Shown: positions 16,119-24,510 of the stretch, piece by piece
Position numbering within the stretch: position 1 is the first letter of the stretch
Layout: each line of letters opens with the position of its first letter
Source: Falsiroseomonas sp041690465
GTDB lineage: Bacteria > Pseudomonadota > Alphaproteobacteria > Acetobacterales > Acetobacteraceae
Reading direction: 5' to 3'
Length of the DNA: 64,000 bases
Assembly: GCF_041690465.1 (NCBI RefSeq)
Contig: NZ_JAWLHG010000022.1
Coordinates: forward strand, 16,971 to 80,970
Notes under the pieces: model-generated
Seen by the model: the letters and a program-made list of their open reading frames with translations, nothing else
What the model was told of the DNA's origin: nothing
Databases searched by the model: none
Made by a program: the position numbers and the translations under genes

Positions 16119-16837
16119 GCCTGCTGTCGCCGGAAGCGCTCGAAGCCTCCCTGCGCGCGATCGGGGAGGAGCGCTACCACATCCTCCACCCCTTCCATCA
16201 CATGCTGCATGGCGGGAGGCTGACGAAGGGCCAGGTTCAGGCCTGGGCACTGAACCGCTACTACTACCAGGCCTCCATCCCCGCGAAGGACGCCTCGCTG
16301 CTCGCGCGGCTGCCGACGCCGGACCTCCGCCGCGAATGGCGCCGGCGCTTGGTGGACCATGACGGGGACGGCGTGCATCCCGGCGGCGTCGATCGCTGGC
16401 TCGCGCTGACCGACGGACTCGGCCTCGACCGCGACTATGTCGTCTCGCTGGAGGGCCTGCTGCCGGCGACGCGCTTCGCGGTGGACGCGTATGTCCGCTT
16501 CGTGCGGGAGAAATCGCTGCTGGAGGCGATCGCCTCGTCCCTGACGGAGATGTTCTCGCCCGACATCATCACGCAGCGCGTCTCGGGCATGCTGCGGAAC
16601 TACGACTTCGTGACGCAGGACACGCTCGCCTACTTCACGCCGCGTCTGACCCAGGCGCCGCAGGACGTCGCCTTCGCGCTCTCCTACGTGAAGGAAAACG
16701 CCGACACGGCGGAGAAGCAGGCGCAGGTCCTGGCGGCGCTTCGCTTCAAATGCGATCTCCTCTGGGCGCAATTGGACGCGCTGCACTTCGCCTATGTGGC
16801 GCCCGGGCTGCCGCCGCCCGGCGCCTTCCGCCCATGA
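16115..16837 (+). CDS. pqqC: Pyrroloquinoline-quinone synthase PqqC
   Basis: A 240-residue haem-oxygenase-fold oxidase, cofactor-free, that carries out the final ring closure and eight-electron oxidation to PQQ. Visible family motifs are YHILHPFHHMLHGGRLTKGQ, QAWALNRYYYQASIPAKDA, HDGDGVHPGGVDRW and a C-terminal LDALHFAY. The GTG start overlaps the pqqB stop (GTGA), and the end overlaps pqqD by four bases. Confidence 0.95.
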   Translation: MSLLSPEALEASLRAIGEERYHILHPFHHMLHGGRLTKGQVQAWALNRYYYQASIPAKDASLLARLPTPDLRREWRRRLVDHDGDGVHPGGVDRWLALTDGLGLDRDYVVSLEGLLPATRFAVDAYVRFVREKSLLEAIASSLTEMFSPDIITQRVSGMLRNYDFVTQDTLAYFTPRLTQAPQDVAFALSYVKENADTAEKQAQVLAALRFKCDLLWAQLDALHFAYVAPGLPPPGAFRP

Positions 16838-17091
16838 CGCCGCGCTTCGCCCCCGGGGTTCGCCTGCACCATGACAAGGCGCGCGAGCGCTGGGTGGTCA
16901 TGGCGCCGGAGCGGATGTTCGTGCCGGACGAGACGGCGCTGGAGGTGCTCCGCCTGGTCGACGGCGCACGCGATGTCGATGCGATCGTCGACGCGCTGGC
17001 CGCCAGGTTCGAGGCGCCACGGGACGTCATCGCGGCCGACGTGCTCGCCATGCTGGACGACCTGATCGCGCGCGGCGCGCTGCTGGCATGA
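16834..17091 (+). CDS. pqqD: PqqA-binding chaperone PqqD
   Basis: An 85-residue peptide-recognition protein that presents PqqA to PqqE. MTPRFAPGVRLHHDKARERW...LLAPERMF-like opening, LDGxRxVxAIV-type centre (LVDGARDVDAIVDALAARF) and LDDLIARGAL end are typical. The ATG at 16834 is used because it overlaps the pqqC stop and removes an atypical upstream extension. It overlaps pqqE by four bases. Confidence 0.93.
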   Translation: MTPRFAPGVRLHHDKARERWVVMAPERMFVPDETALEVLRLVDGARDVDAIVDALAARFEAPRDVIAADVLAMLDDLIARGALLA

Positions 17092-18155
17092 CCGCGCCGC
17101 TCGCGCTGCTGGCGGAGCTCACGCACCGGTGCCCGCTGCGCTGCCCCTATTGCTCGAACCCGGTCGAGCTCACGCGCGCCTCGGCCGAGCTGACGACGGC
17201 CGAATGGGCGCGCGTCTTCGAGGAAGCCGCGGCGCTCGGCTGCCTGCAGGTGCATCTCTCCGGCGGGGAGCCCACTGCGCGGCGCGACATCGTCGAGATC
17301 ACCGCCGCCGCGCATGGCGCCGGCCTGTACACCAACCTGATCACGGCCGGCGTGCTGTTCGACTCGCCGCTCGTGGCGCGGCTGAAGGCGGCGGGCCTCG
17401 ATCACGTCCAGCTCTCGGTGCAGGACGCGGACCCTTCCGGCGCCGAGCGCATCGGCGGCATGAAGGGTGCCCACGCCCGCAAGGACGCCGCAGCGCGCAT
17501 GGTTCGCGAGGCCGGGCTGCCGCTGACGCTGAACGCCGTCGTCCACCGGCAGAACCTGCACAACCTGCCGCGGCTGATCGAGACGGCGCTCGCCTGGGGC
17601 GCCGCACGGCTCGAGGTCGCGCATGTGCAGTACTACGGCTGGGCGCTCGCAAACCGCGCCGCACTGCTGCCGACGCGCGAACAACTCGACGCCGCGACGC
17701 ACGTGGTCGATGCGGCGCGGCAGGCTCATCGTGGCCGCCTGGTCATCGACTACGTGGTGCCCGACTACCATGCGGCGCGACCCAAGGCCTGCATGGGCGG
17801 CTGGGGCAACCGCTTCCTCGGCGTTTCGCCCGCCGGCCGCGTGCTGCCCTGCCACGCCGCGGAATCCGTCGCCGGCATGGCCTTCCCGAATGTGCGGGAT
17901 ACCTCGCTCCGAGAGGCCTGGGAGGACAGCGAGGCCTTCAACCGCTTCCGCGGCACGGCCTGGATGCCCGAACCCTGCCGGGGCTGCGAACGCGCCGAAC
18001 GCGACTGGGGCGGCTGCCGCTGCCAGGCCTTCGCCCTGATCGGCGACGCCGCGGCCACGGATCCCGCCTGCGCCCTCTCACCCCACCACGGATTGCTCGC
18101 CGCTGCGCTTGCGGAGGCAGGCCAAGCCGAGTTCCGCTACCGCGAGTTCGGCTGA
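17088..18155 (+). CDS. pqqE: PqqA peptide cyclase PqqE (radical SAM)
   Basis: A 355-residue radical SAM enzyme that makes the C-C bond between Glu and Tyr of PqqA. The SAM-cluster cysteines are Cys15, Cys19 and Cys22 (THRCPLRCPYCSNP). HLSGGEPTAR supports SAM binding. A C-terminal SPASM region carries cysteines in KACMGGWGNRF, RVLPCHAAE, CRGCERAERDWGGCRCQAF and DPACALSPHH for auxiliary Fe-S clusters. It ends the pqqABCDE operon; no pqqF or pqqG protease gene follows. Confidence 0.95.
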   Translation: MTAPLALLAELTHRCPLRCPYCSNPVELTRASAELTTAEWARVFEEAAALGCLQVHLSGGEPTARRDIVEITAAAHGAGLYTNLITAGVLFDSPLVARLKAAGLDHVQLSVQDADPSGAERIGGMKGAHARKDAAARMVREAGLPLTLNAVVHRQNLHNLPRLIETALAWGAARLEVAHVQYYGWALANRAALLPTREQLDAATHVVDAARQAHRGRLVIDYVVPDYHAARPKACMGGWGNRFLGVSPAGRVLPCHAAESVAGMAFPNVRDTSLREAWEDSEAFNRFRGTAWMPEPCRGCERAERDWGGCRCQAFALIGDAAATDPACALSPHHGLLAAALAEAGQAEFRYREFG

Positions 18156-18179
18156 CGCCCAAGCAGCACGGCGACCGGA

Positions 18180-18201
18180 CCGGCCGTCGGCTCCCGGCCG
18201 G
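18180..18201. terminator. Hairpin between convergent pqqE and cytochrome gene
   Basis: CCGGCCG pairs with CGGCCGG across an eight-base loop. It lies in the 48-base gap between two convergent stops, so it could end transcription from both sides. There is no T-tract. Confidence 0.4.
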
Positions 18202-18203
18202 GC

Positions 18204-18791
18204 TCAGTCCAGATGCGAGAGATAATGCGCGAGCGCCGCGAGGTCGGCGTTGGAGAGGCCGAAGACCGCCCCGTTCATCTGCGAGTCGACGCCGACGCGG
18301 TTTCCATCGCGATACTCGGTCATGGCGCGGACGAGGTACTCCTCCCGCTGTGCGGCGAGGCGCGGAACCTGCTCGCGGCCCGCGAAGCCGGGTAGGTGGC
18401 AGACGCCGCAGTTCCGCGCCTCGGCCACCGCCCGGCCGGCCGCGAACAGCGCATCCTCGCGGGGCCCGCGGTCATCCGGCGGACCGGGCGGCAGGCTGGC
18501 ATAATATGCTGCCAAGTCTTCCACGTCCTTGTCCGGCATGTTCGCCGCGAAGGCGAGCATCGCAGGCACTTGGCGTATCCCCTCGCGGAACAGGATCAGC
18601 TGCACCGTGACGTAGCCGGCTGGCTGGCCGGCGAGAGAGGGGATGTCGGCCATCTGGCTGCGGCCATCCGCGCCGTGGCAGTTGCCGCAGCTGTGCGCGG
18701 CGAGTTCGGCGCCGCGCCGGGCATCCTGAGCCACGGCCGCGCCGGAAAAGGCGGCGGCCATCACGGCCGCCGCCAGCAGGCTCAGCAGCAT
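18204..18791 (-). CDS. Periplasmic dihaem cytochrome c
   Basis: A 195-residue exported protein with a signal peptide (LLSLLAAAVMAAAFSGAAVAQ) and two c-type haem sites: CGNCH in the N-terminal half and CGVCH in the C-terminal half. Each half is a cytochrome c4/c553-like domain (PSLAGQ, MPDKDVEDLAAYYASL; then VPRLAAQREEYL, LSNADLAALAHYLSHL). Its ATG shares one base with the stop of the upstream sugar dehydrogenase, so it is very likely that enzyme's electron acceptor. It faces the pqq operon. Confidence 0.92.
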   Translation of the reverse strand: MLLSLLAAAVMAAAFSGAAVAQDARRGAELAAHSCGNCHGADGRSQMADIPSLAGQPAGYVTVQLILFREGIRQVPAMLAFAANMPDKDVEDLAAYYASLPPGPPDDRGPREDALFAAGRAVAEARNCGVCHLPGFAGREQVPRLAAQREEYLVRAMTEYRDGNRVGVDSQMNGAVFGLSNADLAALAHYLSHLD

Positions 18792-20005
18792 CAGCGCTGG
18801 TAAGTGATGCGGTAGATCGCGCCCATCTGCTCGCCGGCGACAAGCAGCGAGCCATCGCGCATCACATGCACGTCGACCGGCCGGTCGAGGAAGCGCTGGT
18901 TCGCGTCGTCGCGCAGCCCGGTCATGAATTCCTCGATCCGCGCCACATTGCCCTGTGCGTCGAGATGCGCGACCACCACGTCGTAGCCGGTCAGGCGCTC
19001 GCGATTCCAGGAGCCGCGGCGGGCGATGAAGATCTGATTCCGGTACTGCTCGGGGAACATCGTGCCGGTGTAGAAGCGCATGCCGAGCGCGGCAACATGC
19101 GGGCCGAGCAGCGCCGCGGGCTGGACGAATTCGCTGCAGTTGCGCCCGGCGTTGTGCTGCGGATCGGCGCTGCCGCCGGAGCAGAAGGGGAAGCCGTGAT
19201 CCTCGCCGCTGCGCCGGATGCGGTGCAGCGTGTCGTTCGGCCAGTCATTGCCGGCCCAGTCGCGGCCGTTGTTGGTGGCCCAGAGCTCGCGCGTGACGGG
19301 GTGGTGCGCCATGCCGACGCTGTTGCGGATGCCGCGCGCCTCGATCCGGCGGTCGCTGCCGTCGGGCTTGAAGGAGACGAGCAGCGCGAACTGGTCGCGA
19401 TCGAATTCGCAGATGTTACACTTCACGCCGACGTTCAGGTAGATCCGGCCGTCCGGGCCGAGCGCGGCAAATTTCCAATGATGGTTGCCGGCATGATCCT
19501 GCTCCGTCGGCAGGGCGAAGGCTGCCGTGAGATCCACAGGCGCGGGCACGTTGTCGAGGTTCGCCTCGATGTTGTCGTAGCGCAGCACGCGGTTGACGGC
19601 GAAGACGTAGAGGCTGTCGCCGATCATCACCAGGCCGTTCGGCTGAGGCAGGCCCTGCGCGATGATGCGCGTGCGCGTGGTGCCGTCCGCGTTGCGGCTG
19701 ACGGCATAGACGCGGCCGATCGCACGCGTGCCGGCGAAGATCGTGCCGTTCGGCCCCTCGGCCATCATCCGGGCGCCGGGAATCCCGTGCGCGTAGATTT
19801 CGGCGCGGAAGCCCGCAGGCAAGCGGAGCGCCGATACGGGAACCTGTTCCCGCGGCGTCACCGTCAGGCGCGGCGCGTGCGGCGCAAGGGTGGAGCCCTC
19901 CGGCCGTCCGACTGCCCATCCCGGCACCGGCGCGGCTTGCTGCGCGAAGGCCGGGCCTGCAAGGAGGGCCGCAGCCAGGCCAAGCACAAGGCGTCTCATG
20001 TTCAT
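18791..20005 (-). CDS. PQQ-dependent sugar dehydrogenase (sorbosone/soluble aldose dehydrogenase family)
   Basis: A 404-residue periplasmic six-bladed propeller enzyme of the soluble PQQ glucose/sorbosone dehydrogenase family. Residues 1-21 are a signal peptide (RRLVLGLAAALLAGPAFAQ). Family features include LPAGFRAEIYAHGIPGAR, GNHHWKFAALGPDGRIY, GIRNSVGMAHHP, LWATNNGRDW, HRIRRSGEDHGFPFC and the C-terminal DRPVDVHVMRDGSLLV. The ATG at 20005 is chosen because the signal peptide begins there, although the frame is open further upstream. It forms a two-gene operon with the cytochrome and sits beside the PQQ genes, which supports PQQ as cofactor. The sugar or aldehyde substrate is not determined. 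Confidence 0.88.
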   Translation of the reverse strand: MNMRRLVLGLAAALLAGPAFAQQAAPVPGWAVGRPEGSTLAPHAPRLTVTPREQVPVSALRLPAGFRAEIYAHGIPGARMMAEGPNGTIFAGTRAIGRVYAVSRNADGTTRTRIIAQGLPQPNGLVMIGDSLYVFAVNRVLRYDNIEANLDNVPAPVDLTAAFALPTEQDHAGNHHWKFAALGPDGRIYLNVGVKCNICEFDRDQFALLVSFKPDGSDRRIEARGIRNSVGMAHHPVTRELWATNNGRDWAGNDWPNDTLHRIRRSGEDHGFPFCSGGSADPQHNAGRNCSEFVQPAALLGPHVAALGMRFYTGTMFPEQYRNQIFIARRGSWNRERLTGYDVVVAHLDAQGNVARIEEFMTGLRDDANQRFLDRPVDVHVMRDGSLLVAGEQMGAIYRITYQR

Positions 20006-20852
20006 GGCGTTTCCCCCACTGCCCGCTCCGGGCGTTGAGGTTAGATGGAAGAACGAAACTGCAGTTCCTGCAAGATCCGACTTCGAAAGCAAACCGTCAT
20101 CGCGCGTGATTGCGCGAATTCCCCGGTGCGCACTTCTACCGCCGGCGAAATGCGTGCGGCCTGGAGCATCAACCGCGCCGCGCCGGTGGACGTCGGGCGC
20201 AGCACAGGGCGCGGGACGTTGCGCAGCGCGCGGCTGCCGAGATGCGCTGCGGTGAGGTTCGCCGAGTAGGCGTGCAGCCACTCCACGTCGGTCATGATCC
20301 AGCCGGAGATGTCGACCGCGCCCTGGCAGCTGGTCGACGGGTTCAACGCCTCGATGCCGGCCGCGCCGGCCAAGGCCATCGGTCCGGGCATCGAGCGGCC
20401 GTAGACCAGGGGATTGCCGGTCGCCGGCGCCCCATTGCATCGACCCGATCGGCGGCTGGCTGAGGCAGCGGGTCGGTGGCGGGCGCCTGGCTGGACCAAC
20501 GGGCAGATGCTGATGTCGGACAGCGGCACGTCGGCGCCATCCGCCCAGGCCAGCCGCACACGGTCCGCGGCTTTTTCGCCTGCCTGAAGACGCATCAGGG
20601 CGTCACGGTCGAGGTCGCCGACCGCATCCGCCGGGCCGGGCGGGGCAGGCGCCCTGCGCTACGCGGTCGAGCTGTGTCGGCTCTCGACCATGGAGCAGGG
20701 GCGTTGCGAGCTCGGGCTGGAGGCACACCGCCGGCCGGCTTCCACGCTTGCGCGAGCCACCTGACCCCTCGTCGCTCGCCGAGCTGCAACCACCTATGAG
20801 CGGCCACGCTGCAGCGGGAGTGTCCCGCTGAGCGCTACCTGGAGCTGGTTGC
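20006..20852. other. 847-base region without a recognisable gene
   Basis: Open frames occur on both strands (for example 20041-20595 minus and 20476-20799 plus), but none shows a known motif, a convincing start or a product of family-like length. The promoter of the sugar dehydrogenase must lie at its left side. The Arg- and Ala-rich translations look like high-GC shadow frames, possibly of a degraded gene. Confidence 0.45.
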
Positions 20853-21728
20853 ATGAATGGCCCGTCTGAATACGTCCCGCCCGAGGTCTGGACCTGGAAC
20901 AAGGCCAACGGCGGCCGCTTCGCGAACATCAACCGCCCGATCGCGGGACCGACCCATGAGAAGGAACTGCCGGTCGGCCGTCACCCGCTCCAGCTTTACT
21001 CCCAGGGAACGCCGAATGGGGTGAAGGTAACCGTCATGCTGGAGGAGCTCCTCGCCCTCGGTCATCAAGGCGCCGAGTATGACGCCTGGTTGATCCGGAT
21101 TGGCGAGGGCGCGCAGTTCAGCAGCGGCTTTGTTGCAGTGAACCCCAACTCGAAGATCCCGGCGCTGGTCGACCGCAGCGGACCGACGCCGATCCGGATC
21201 TTCGAGTCCGGCGCGATCCTCGTCCATCTTGCGGAGGGGTTCGGTGCCTTCCTGCCGACGGCGGGGGCTGCGCGTGCGGAATGCCTCTCCTGGCTGTTCT
21301 GGCAAATGGGTAGCGCGCCCTATCTCGGCGGGGGTTTCGGCCACTTCTATGCCTATGCGCCGACGAAGATGGAGTATCCGATCGACCGGTTCACCATGGA
21401 GGTGAAGCGCCAGCTGGATGTGCTCGATCGTCGCCTGGCCGGCAGCCCCTATGTGGCCGGGGACGAGTACACGATCGCCGACATGGCGATCTGGCCGTGG
21501 TATGGCGGTCTGGTGAAGGGCTGGCTCTATGGCGCCGCCGAGTTCCTCGAAGTGAAATCCTACAAGCATGTGCAGCGCTGGGCGGACCTGATCGGCGAGC
21601 GTCCGGCGGTGCAGCGCGGACGCATGGTCAACCGCACATCTGGCGACCCTGCGAGCCAGCTCTGGGAGCGGCACGACGCCAGCGACTTCGACACCAAGAC
21701 CCAGGACAAGCTGAAGGCCGCCGAATAG
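20853..21728 (+). CDS. yghU: Glutathione transferase of the YghU/YfcG class
   Basis: A 291-residue cytoplasmic GST-fold enzyme; YghU-type members have glutathione-dependent disulfide-bond reductase activity. The long N-terminal arm (YVPPEVWTWNKANGGRFANINRP and AGPTHEKELPVG) is specific to this class. It is followed by the thioredoxin fold (HPLQLYSQGTPNGVKVTVMLEE, NPNSKIPALVD, FESGAILVHLAE) and the helical domain (YIADMAIWPW-like segment, YTIADMAIWPWYGG). Length fits the family. It stands alone between a gene-free region and the PDH operon. Confidence 0.9.
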   Translation: MNGPSEYVPPEVWTWNKANGGRFANINRPIAGPTHEKELPVGRHPLQLYSQGTPNGVKVTVMLEELLALGHQGAEYDAWLIRIGEGAQFSSGFVAVNPNSKIPALVDRSGPTPIRIFESGAILVHLAEGFGAFLPTAGAARAECLSWLFWQMGSAPYLGGGFGHFYAYAPTKMEYPIDRFTMEVKRQLDVLDRRLAGSPYVAGDEYTIADMAIWPWYGGLVKGWLYGAAEFLEVKSYKHVQRWADLIGERPAVQRGRMVNRTSGDPASQLWERHDASDFDTKTQDKLKAAE

Positions 21729-22076
21729 CCGCCGGCGAGAGGGGCTATCTTCCGAGCCTTACCCTCTTCACCACCGAGCAACATCGTTGATCGGGGCGAT
21801 CTGGTCGGCCACGTCGCGCCCGGTGTAGCTCCCCGCGCGCTGAAACCATAGTCGTTGCGGGTCCGCTTCGCCTGGGCAGGGGCGCCCTCAGGCCTGCCAA
21901 TCCGGCTGCGTGACCTCGCGCCTTCGGAAGCGACGCCCCGATCGCGGTTAACTTCTCTTCGGTTAATTCGCATTTTGCGTTGCACCATCAGTGCTTTCCG
22001 CCGAGGAGCCGAACTTGCACCGACCCGCTGGGCCGCGTAGATGCGCGAAGCTGAGCTCGCCAAGGAGGAAAACGGC
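21729..22076. other. Intergenic region upstream of the PDH operon
   Basis: No gene is seen. An AT-richer stretch (21945-21985, GGTTAACTTCTCTTCGGTTAAT and following) with a direct repeat of GGTTAA 15 bases apart is the most likely promoter area for the pyruvate dehydrogenase operon. No clear -35/-10 pair can be fixed. Confidence 0.35.
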
Positions 22077-23099
22077 ATGGCCGAGGCTGCCACCCGGAAG
22101 CCGCGCGGAAAGGGGGCGAAGGAGCCCGCTATCACCCGCGAGCAGCTGATGCGCGCCTATCGCGATATGCTGCTGATCCGCCGCTTCGAGGAGAAGGCCG
22201 GGCAGCTCTACGGCATGGGCCTGATCGGCGGCTTCTGCCACCTCTATATCGGCCAGGAGGCCGTGGTGGTGGGCTTGCAGATGTGCCTGAAGGAGGGCGA
22301 CCAGGTCATTACCTCCTACCGCGATCACGGACACATGCTGGCCACCGGCATGGAGGCGCGCGGCGTCATGGCAGAGCTGACCGGACGCATCGGCGGTTAC
22401 TCCAAGGGCAAGGGCGGCTCGATGCACATGTTCAGCCGCGAGAAGGGCTTCTTCGGCGGCCACGGCATCGTCGGCGCGCAAGTCTCGCTTGGCACCGGGC
22501 TGGGCTTCGCGAACTGGTATCGCGGCACCGACAACGTTTCCGTCACCTATTTTGGCGAGGGCGCGTCGAACCAGGGCCAGGTCTTCGAGAGCTTCAACCT
22601 GGCCGCGCTGATGAAGCTGCCGGTGATCTTCGTGATCGAGAACAACAAGTACGGCATGGGCACCAGCGTCGAGCGTGCTTCCGCCTCGCGCGACCTGTCG
22701 AGGAACGGTGCACCCTGGGGCATCCCGGGCGAACAGGTGAACGGAATGGACGTGATCGCGGTGAAGGAAGCCGGCGAGCGCGCCGTCGCCCACTGCCGCG
22801 CCGGCAACGGCCCCTACCTGCTGGAGATGAAGACCTACCGCTATCGCGGCCACTCCATGTCCGACCCGGCGAAATACCGAACCCGGGAGGAAGTGCAGAA
22901 GATGCGTGAGCAGAACGACTGCATCGAGACCGCGCGCAAGCTGCTGCTGGATTCGCATGGCGTGCCGGAATCTGAACTGAAGGTGATCGACGACGAGGTG
23001 AAGGGCATCGTGCAGGACGCCGCGGATTTCGCGCAGACCTCGCCCGAGCCGGATGAAAGCGAGCTCTACACCGACATCCTGCTCGAGAAGGCGCGCTGA
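22077..23099 (+). CDS. pdhA: Pyruvate dehydrogenase E1 component alpha subunit
   Basis: A 340-residue subunit that binds thiamine diphosphate with the beta subunit and decarboxylates pyruvate. Seen: MLLIRRFEEKAGQLYGMGLI, GFCHLYIGQEAVVVG, YRDHGHMLATG, GGYSKGKGGSMHMF, the TPP motif in YFGEGASNQGQVFESFNLAAL...ENNKYGMGT, and YRYRGHSMSDPAKYRT. The ATG at 22077 is preferred over 22041 because AAGGAGG at 22062-22068 sits eight bases before it. It heads a seven-gene operon that also makes lipoate. Confidence 0.96.
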   Translation: MAEAATRKPRGKGAKEPAITREQLMRAYRDMLLIRRFEEKAGQLYGMGLIGGFCHLYIGQEAVVVGLQMCLKEGDQVITSYRDHGHMLATGMEARGVMAELTGRIGGYSKGKGGSMHMFSREKGFFGGHGIVGAQVSLGTGLGFANWYRGTDNVSVTYFGEGASNQGQVFESFNLAALMKLPVIFVIENNKYGMGTSVERASASRDLSRNGAPWGIPGEQVNGMDVIAVKEAGERAVAHCRAGNGPYLLEMKTYRYRGHSMSDPAKYRTREEVQKMREQNDCIETARKLLLDSHGVPESELKVIDDEVKGIVQDAADFAQTSPEPDESELYTDILLEKAR

Positions 23100-23100
23100 G

Positions 23101-24498
23101 ATGACGCAGATCCTGATGCCTGCGCTGTCGCCGACCATGACGGAAGGCAAGCTTGCCCGCTGGCTGAAGAAGGAAGGCGACAACGTGCGCGCCGGGGACG
23201 TCATCGCCGAGATCGAGACCGACAAGGCGACCATGGAGGTCGAAGCGGTGGACGAGGGCACGCTGACCGCGATCCTGGTGCCCGAGGGCACCGATGCCGT
23301 CGCGGTGAACACGCCGATCGCGGAGCTGAACGGCGGCGCCGGTGCCGGTGCGGCAGGGCCCACCGAGAAGGCGCCCGCGCAGCGCGAAGCCGCCGCCCCG
23401 CTGCCGAAGGCCGAGGATCACGGCGCCGTCGCGGCCCGGGGCCAGGACAGGAATGAGGGTGCCGCCAGCCTGCCCGCCCAGCCCAAGGCCGCGGCGCCCG
23501 AGAAGGATTGGGGCGCGACGAAGCCCATTACCGTGCGCGAGGCGCTGCGCGACGCCATGGCGGCTGAGATGCGCGCCGACAAGGACGTGTTCCTGATGGG
23601 CGAGGAGGTCGCCCAGTACCAGGGCGCCTACAAGATCAGCCAGGGCCTGCTGGAGGAGTTCGGCCCGAAGCGGGTGATCGACACGCCGATCACCGAGCAC
23701 GGCTTCACCGGCATGGCAGTCGGCGCGGCCTTCACCGGGCTGAAGCCGATCGTCGAATTCATGACCTTCAACTTCTCGATGCAGGCGATCGACCAGATCA
23801 TCAACAGCGCCGCCAAGACGCTCTACATGTCCGGCGGCCAGCTCGGCTGTCCGATCACCTTCCGCGGCCCCAACGGCGCCGCCGCGCGCGTCGCCGCGCA
23901 GCACAGCCAGGAGTACGCGTCCTGGTATGCGCATATACCGGGGCTGAAGGTGATCTCACCCTGGTCGGCGGCGGATGCGAAGGGCCTGCTGCGGGCCGCC
24001 ATCCGCGACCCCAACCCGGTGATCTTCCTGGAGAACGAGATCCTCTACGGGCAGACCTTCGACTGCCCGACGGACGAGGATTTCGTGCTGCCGATCGGCC
24101 AGGCGAAGGTGGAGCGCGCGGGCAGCGACGTCACGCTGGTCTCCTTCTCCATCACCGTCGGGCTCTGCATGCAGGCGGCCGAGGCGCTGGCGGCGCAGGG
24201 CATCAGCGCGGAGGTGATCAACCTGCGCACCATCCGTCCGCTCGACATCGCGACCATCGCGCGCAGCGTGAAGAAGACCAACCGCATCGTCACCGTCGAG
24301 GAAGGCTGGCCCTTCGCCGGGATCGGCTCGGAGATCGTGATGCAGGTGCTCGAGAACTGCTTCGACGACCTCGACGCGCCGCCGGTGCGCGTCTGTGGCG
24401 AAGACGTGCCGATGCCCTATGCGGCGAACCTCGAGAAGCTGGCGCTGCCGCGGCTCGAGCAGGTCGTCGCGGCGGTGCGCAAAGTCACCTACAAGTAG
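23101..24498 (+). CDS. pdhB: Pyruvate dehydrogenase E1 beta subunit with N-terminal lipoyl domain
   Basis: A 465-residue fusion. Residues 1-80 are a biotinyl/lipoyl domain with the lipoylation lysine at 42 (ETDKATMEVE), then an Ala/Pro-rich linker, then the E1-beta transketolase-like domain (ITVREALRDAMAAEMRADKD, FLMGEEVAQYQGAYKIS, TPITEHGFTGMAVGAAF, PCFDCPTD-type region and VCGEDVPMPYA end). An E1-beta carrying its own lipoyl domain is known in several alphaproteobacteria. It begins one base after pdhA. The domain closely resembles that of the downstream E2, suggesting duplication. Confidence 0.96.
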   Translation: MTQILMPALSPTMTEGKLARWLKKEGDNVRAGDVIAEIETDKATMEVEAVDEGTLTAILVPEGTDAVAVNTPIAELNGGAGAGAAGPTEKAPAQREAAAPLPKAEDHGAVAARGQDRNEGAASLPAQPKAAAPEKDWGATKPITVREALRDAMAAEMRADKDVFLMGEEVAQYQGAYKISQGLLEEFGPKRVIDTPITEHGFTGMAVGAAFTGLKPIVEFMTFNFSMQAIDQIINSAAKTLYMSGGQLGCPITFRGPNGAAARVAAQHSQEYASWYAHIPGLKVISPWSAADAKGLLRAAIRDPNPVIFLENEILYGQTFDCPTDEDFVLPIGQAKVERAGSDVTLVSFSITVGLCMQAAEALAAQGISAEVINLRTIRPLDIATIARSVKKTNRIVTVEEGWPFAGIGSEIVMQVLENCFDDLDAPPVRVCGEDVPMPYAANLEKLALPRLEQVVAAVRKVTYK

Positions 24499-24510
24499 GA
24501 GCGCGCACAG

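Noticed and set aside
20041..20799. Two moderately long opposite-strand open frames in the gap before the GST gene.
   Set aside because: Both are Arg/Ala/Gly-rich with no recognisable domain. Each is probably a shadow of the other or of a decayed gene.
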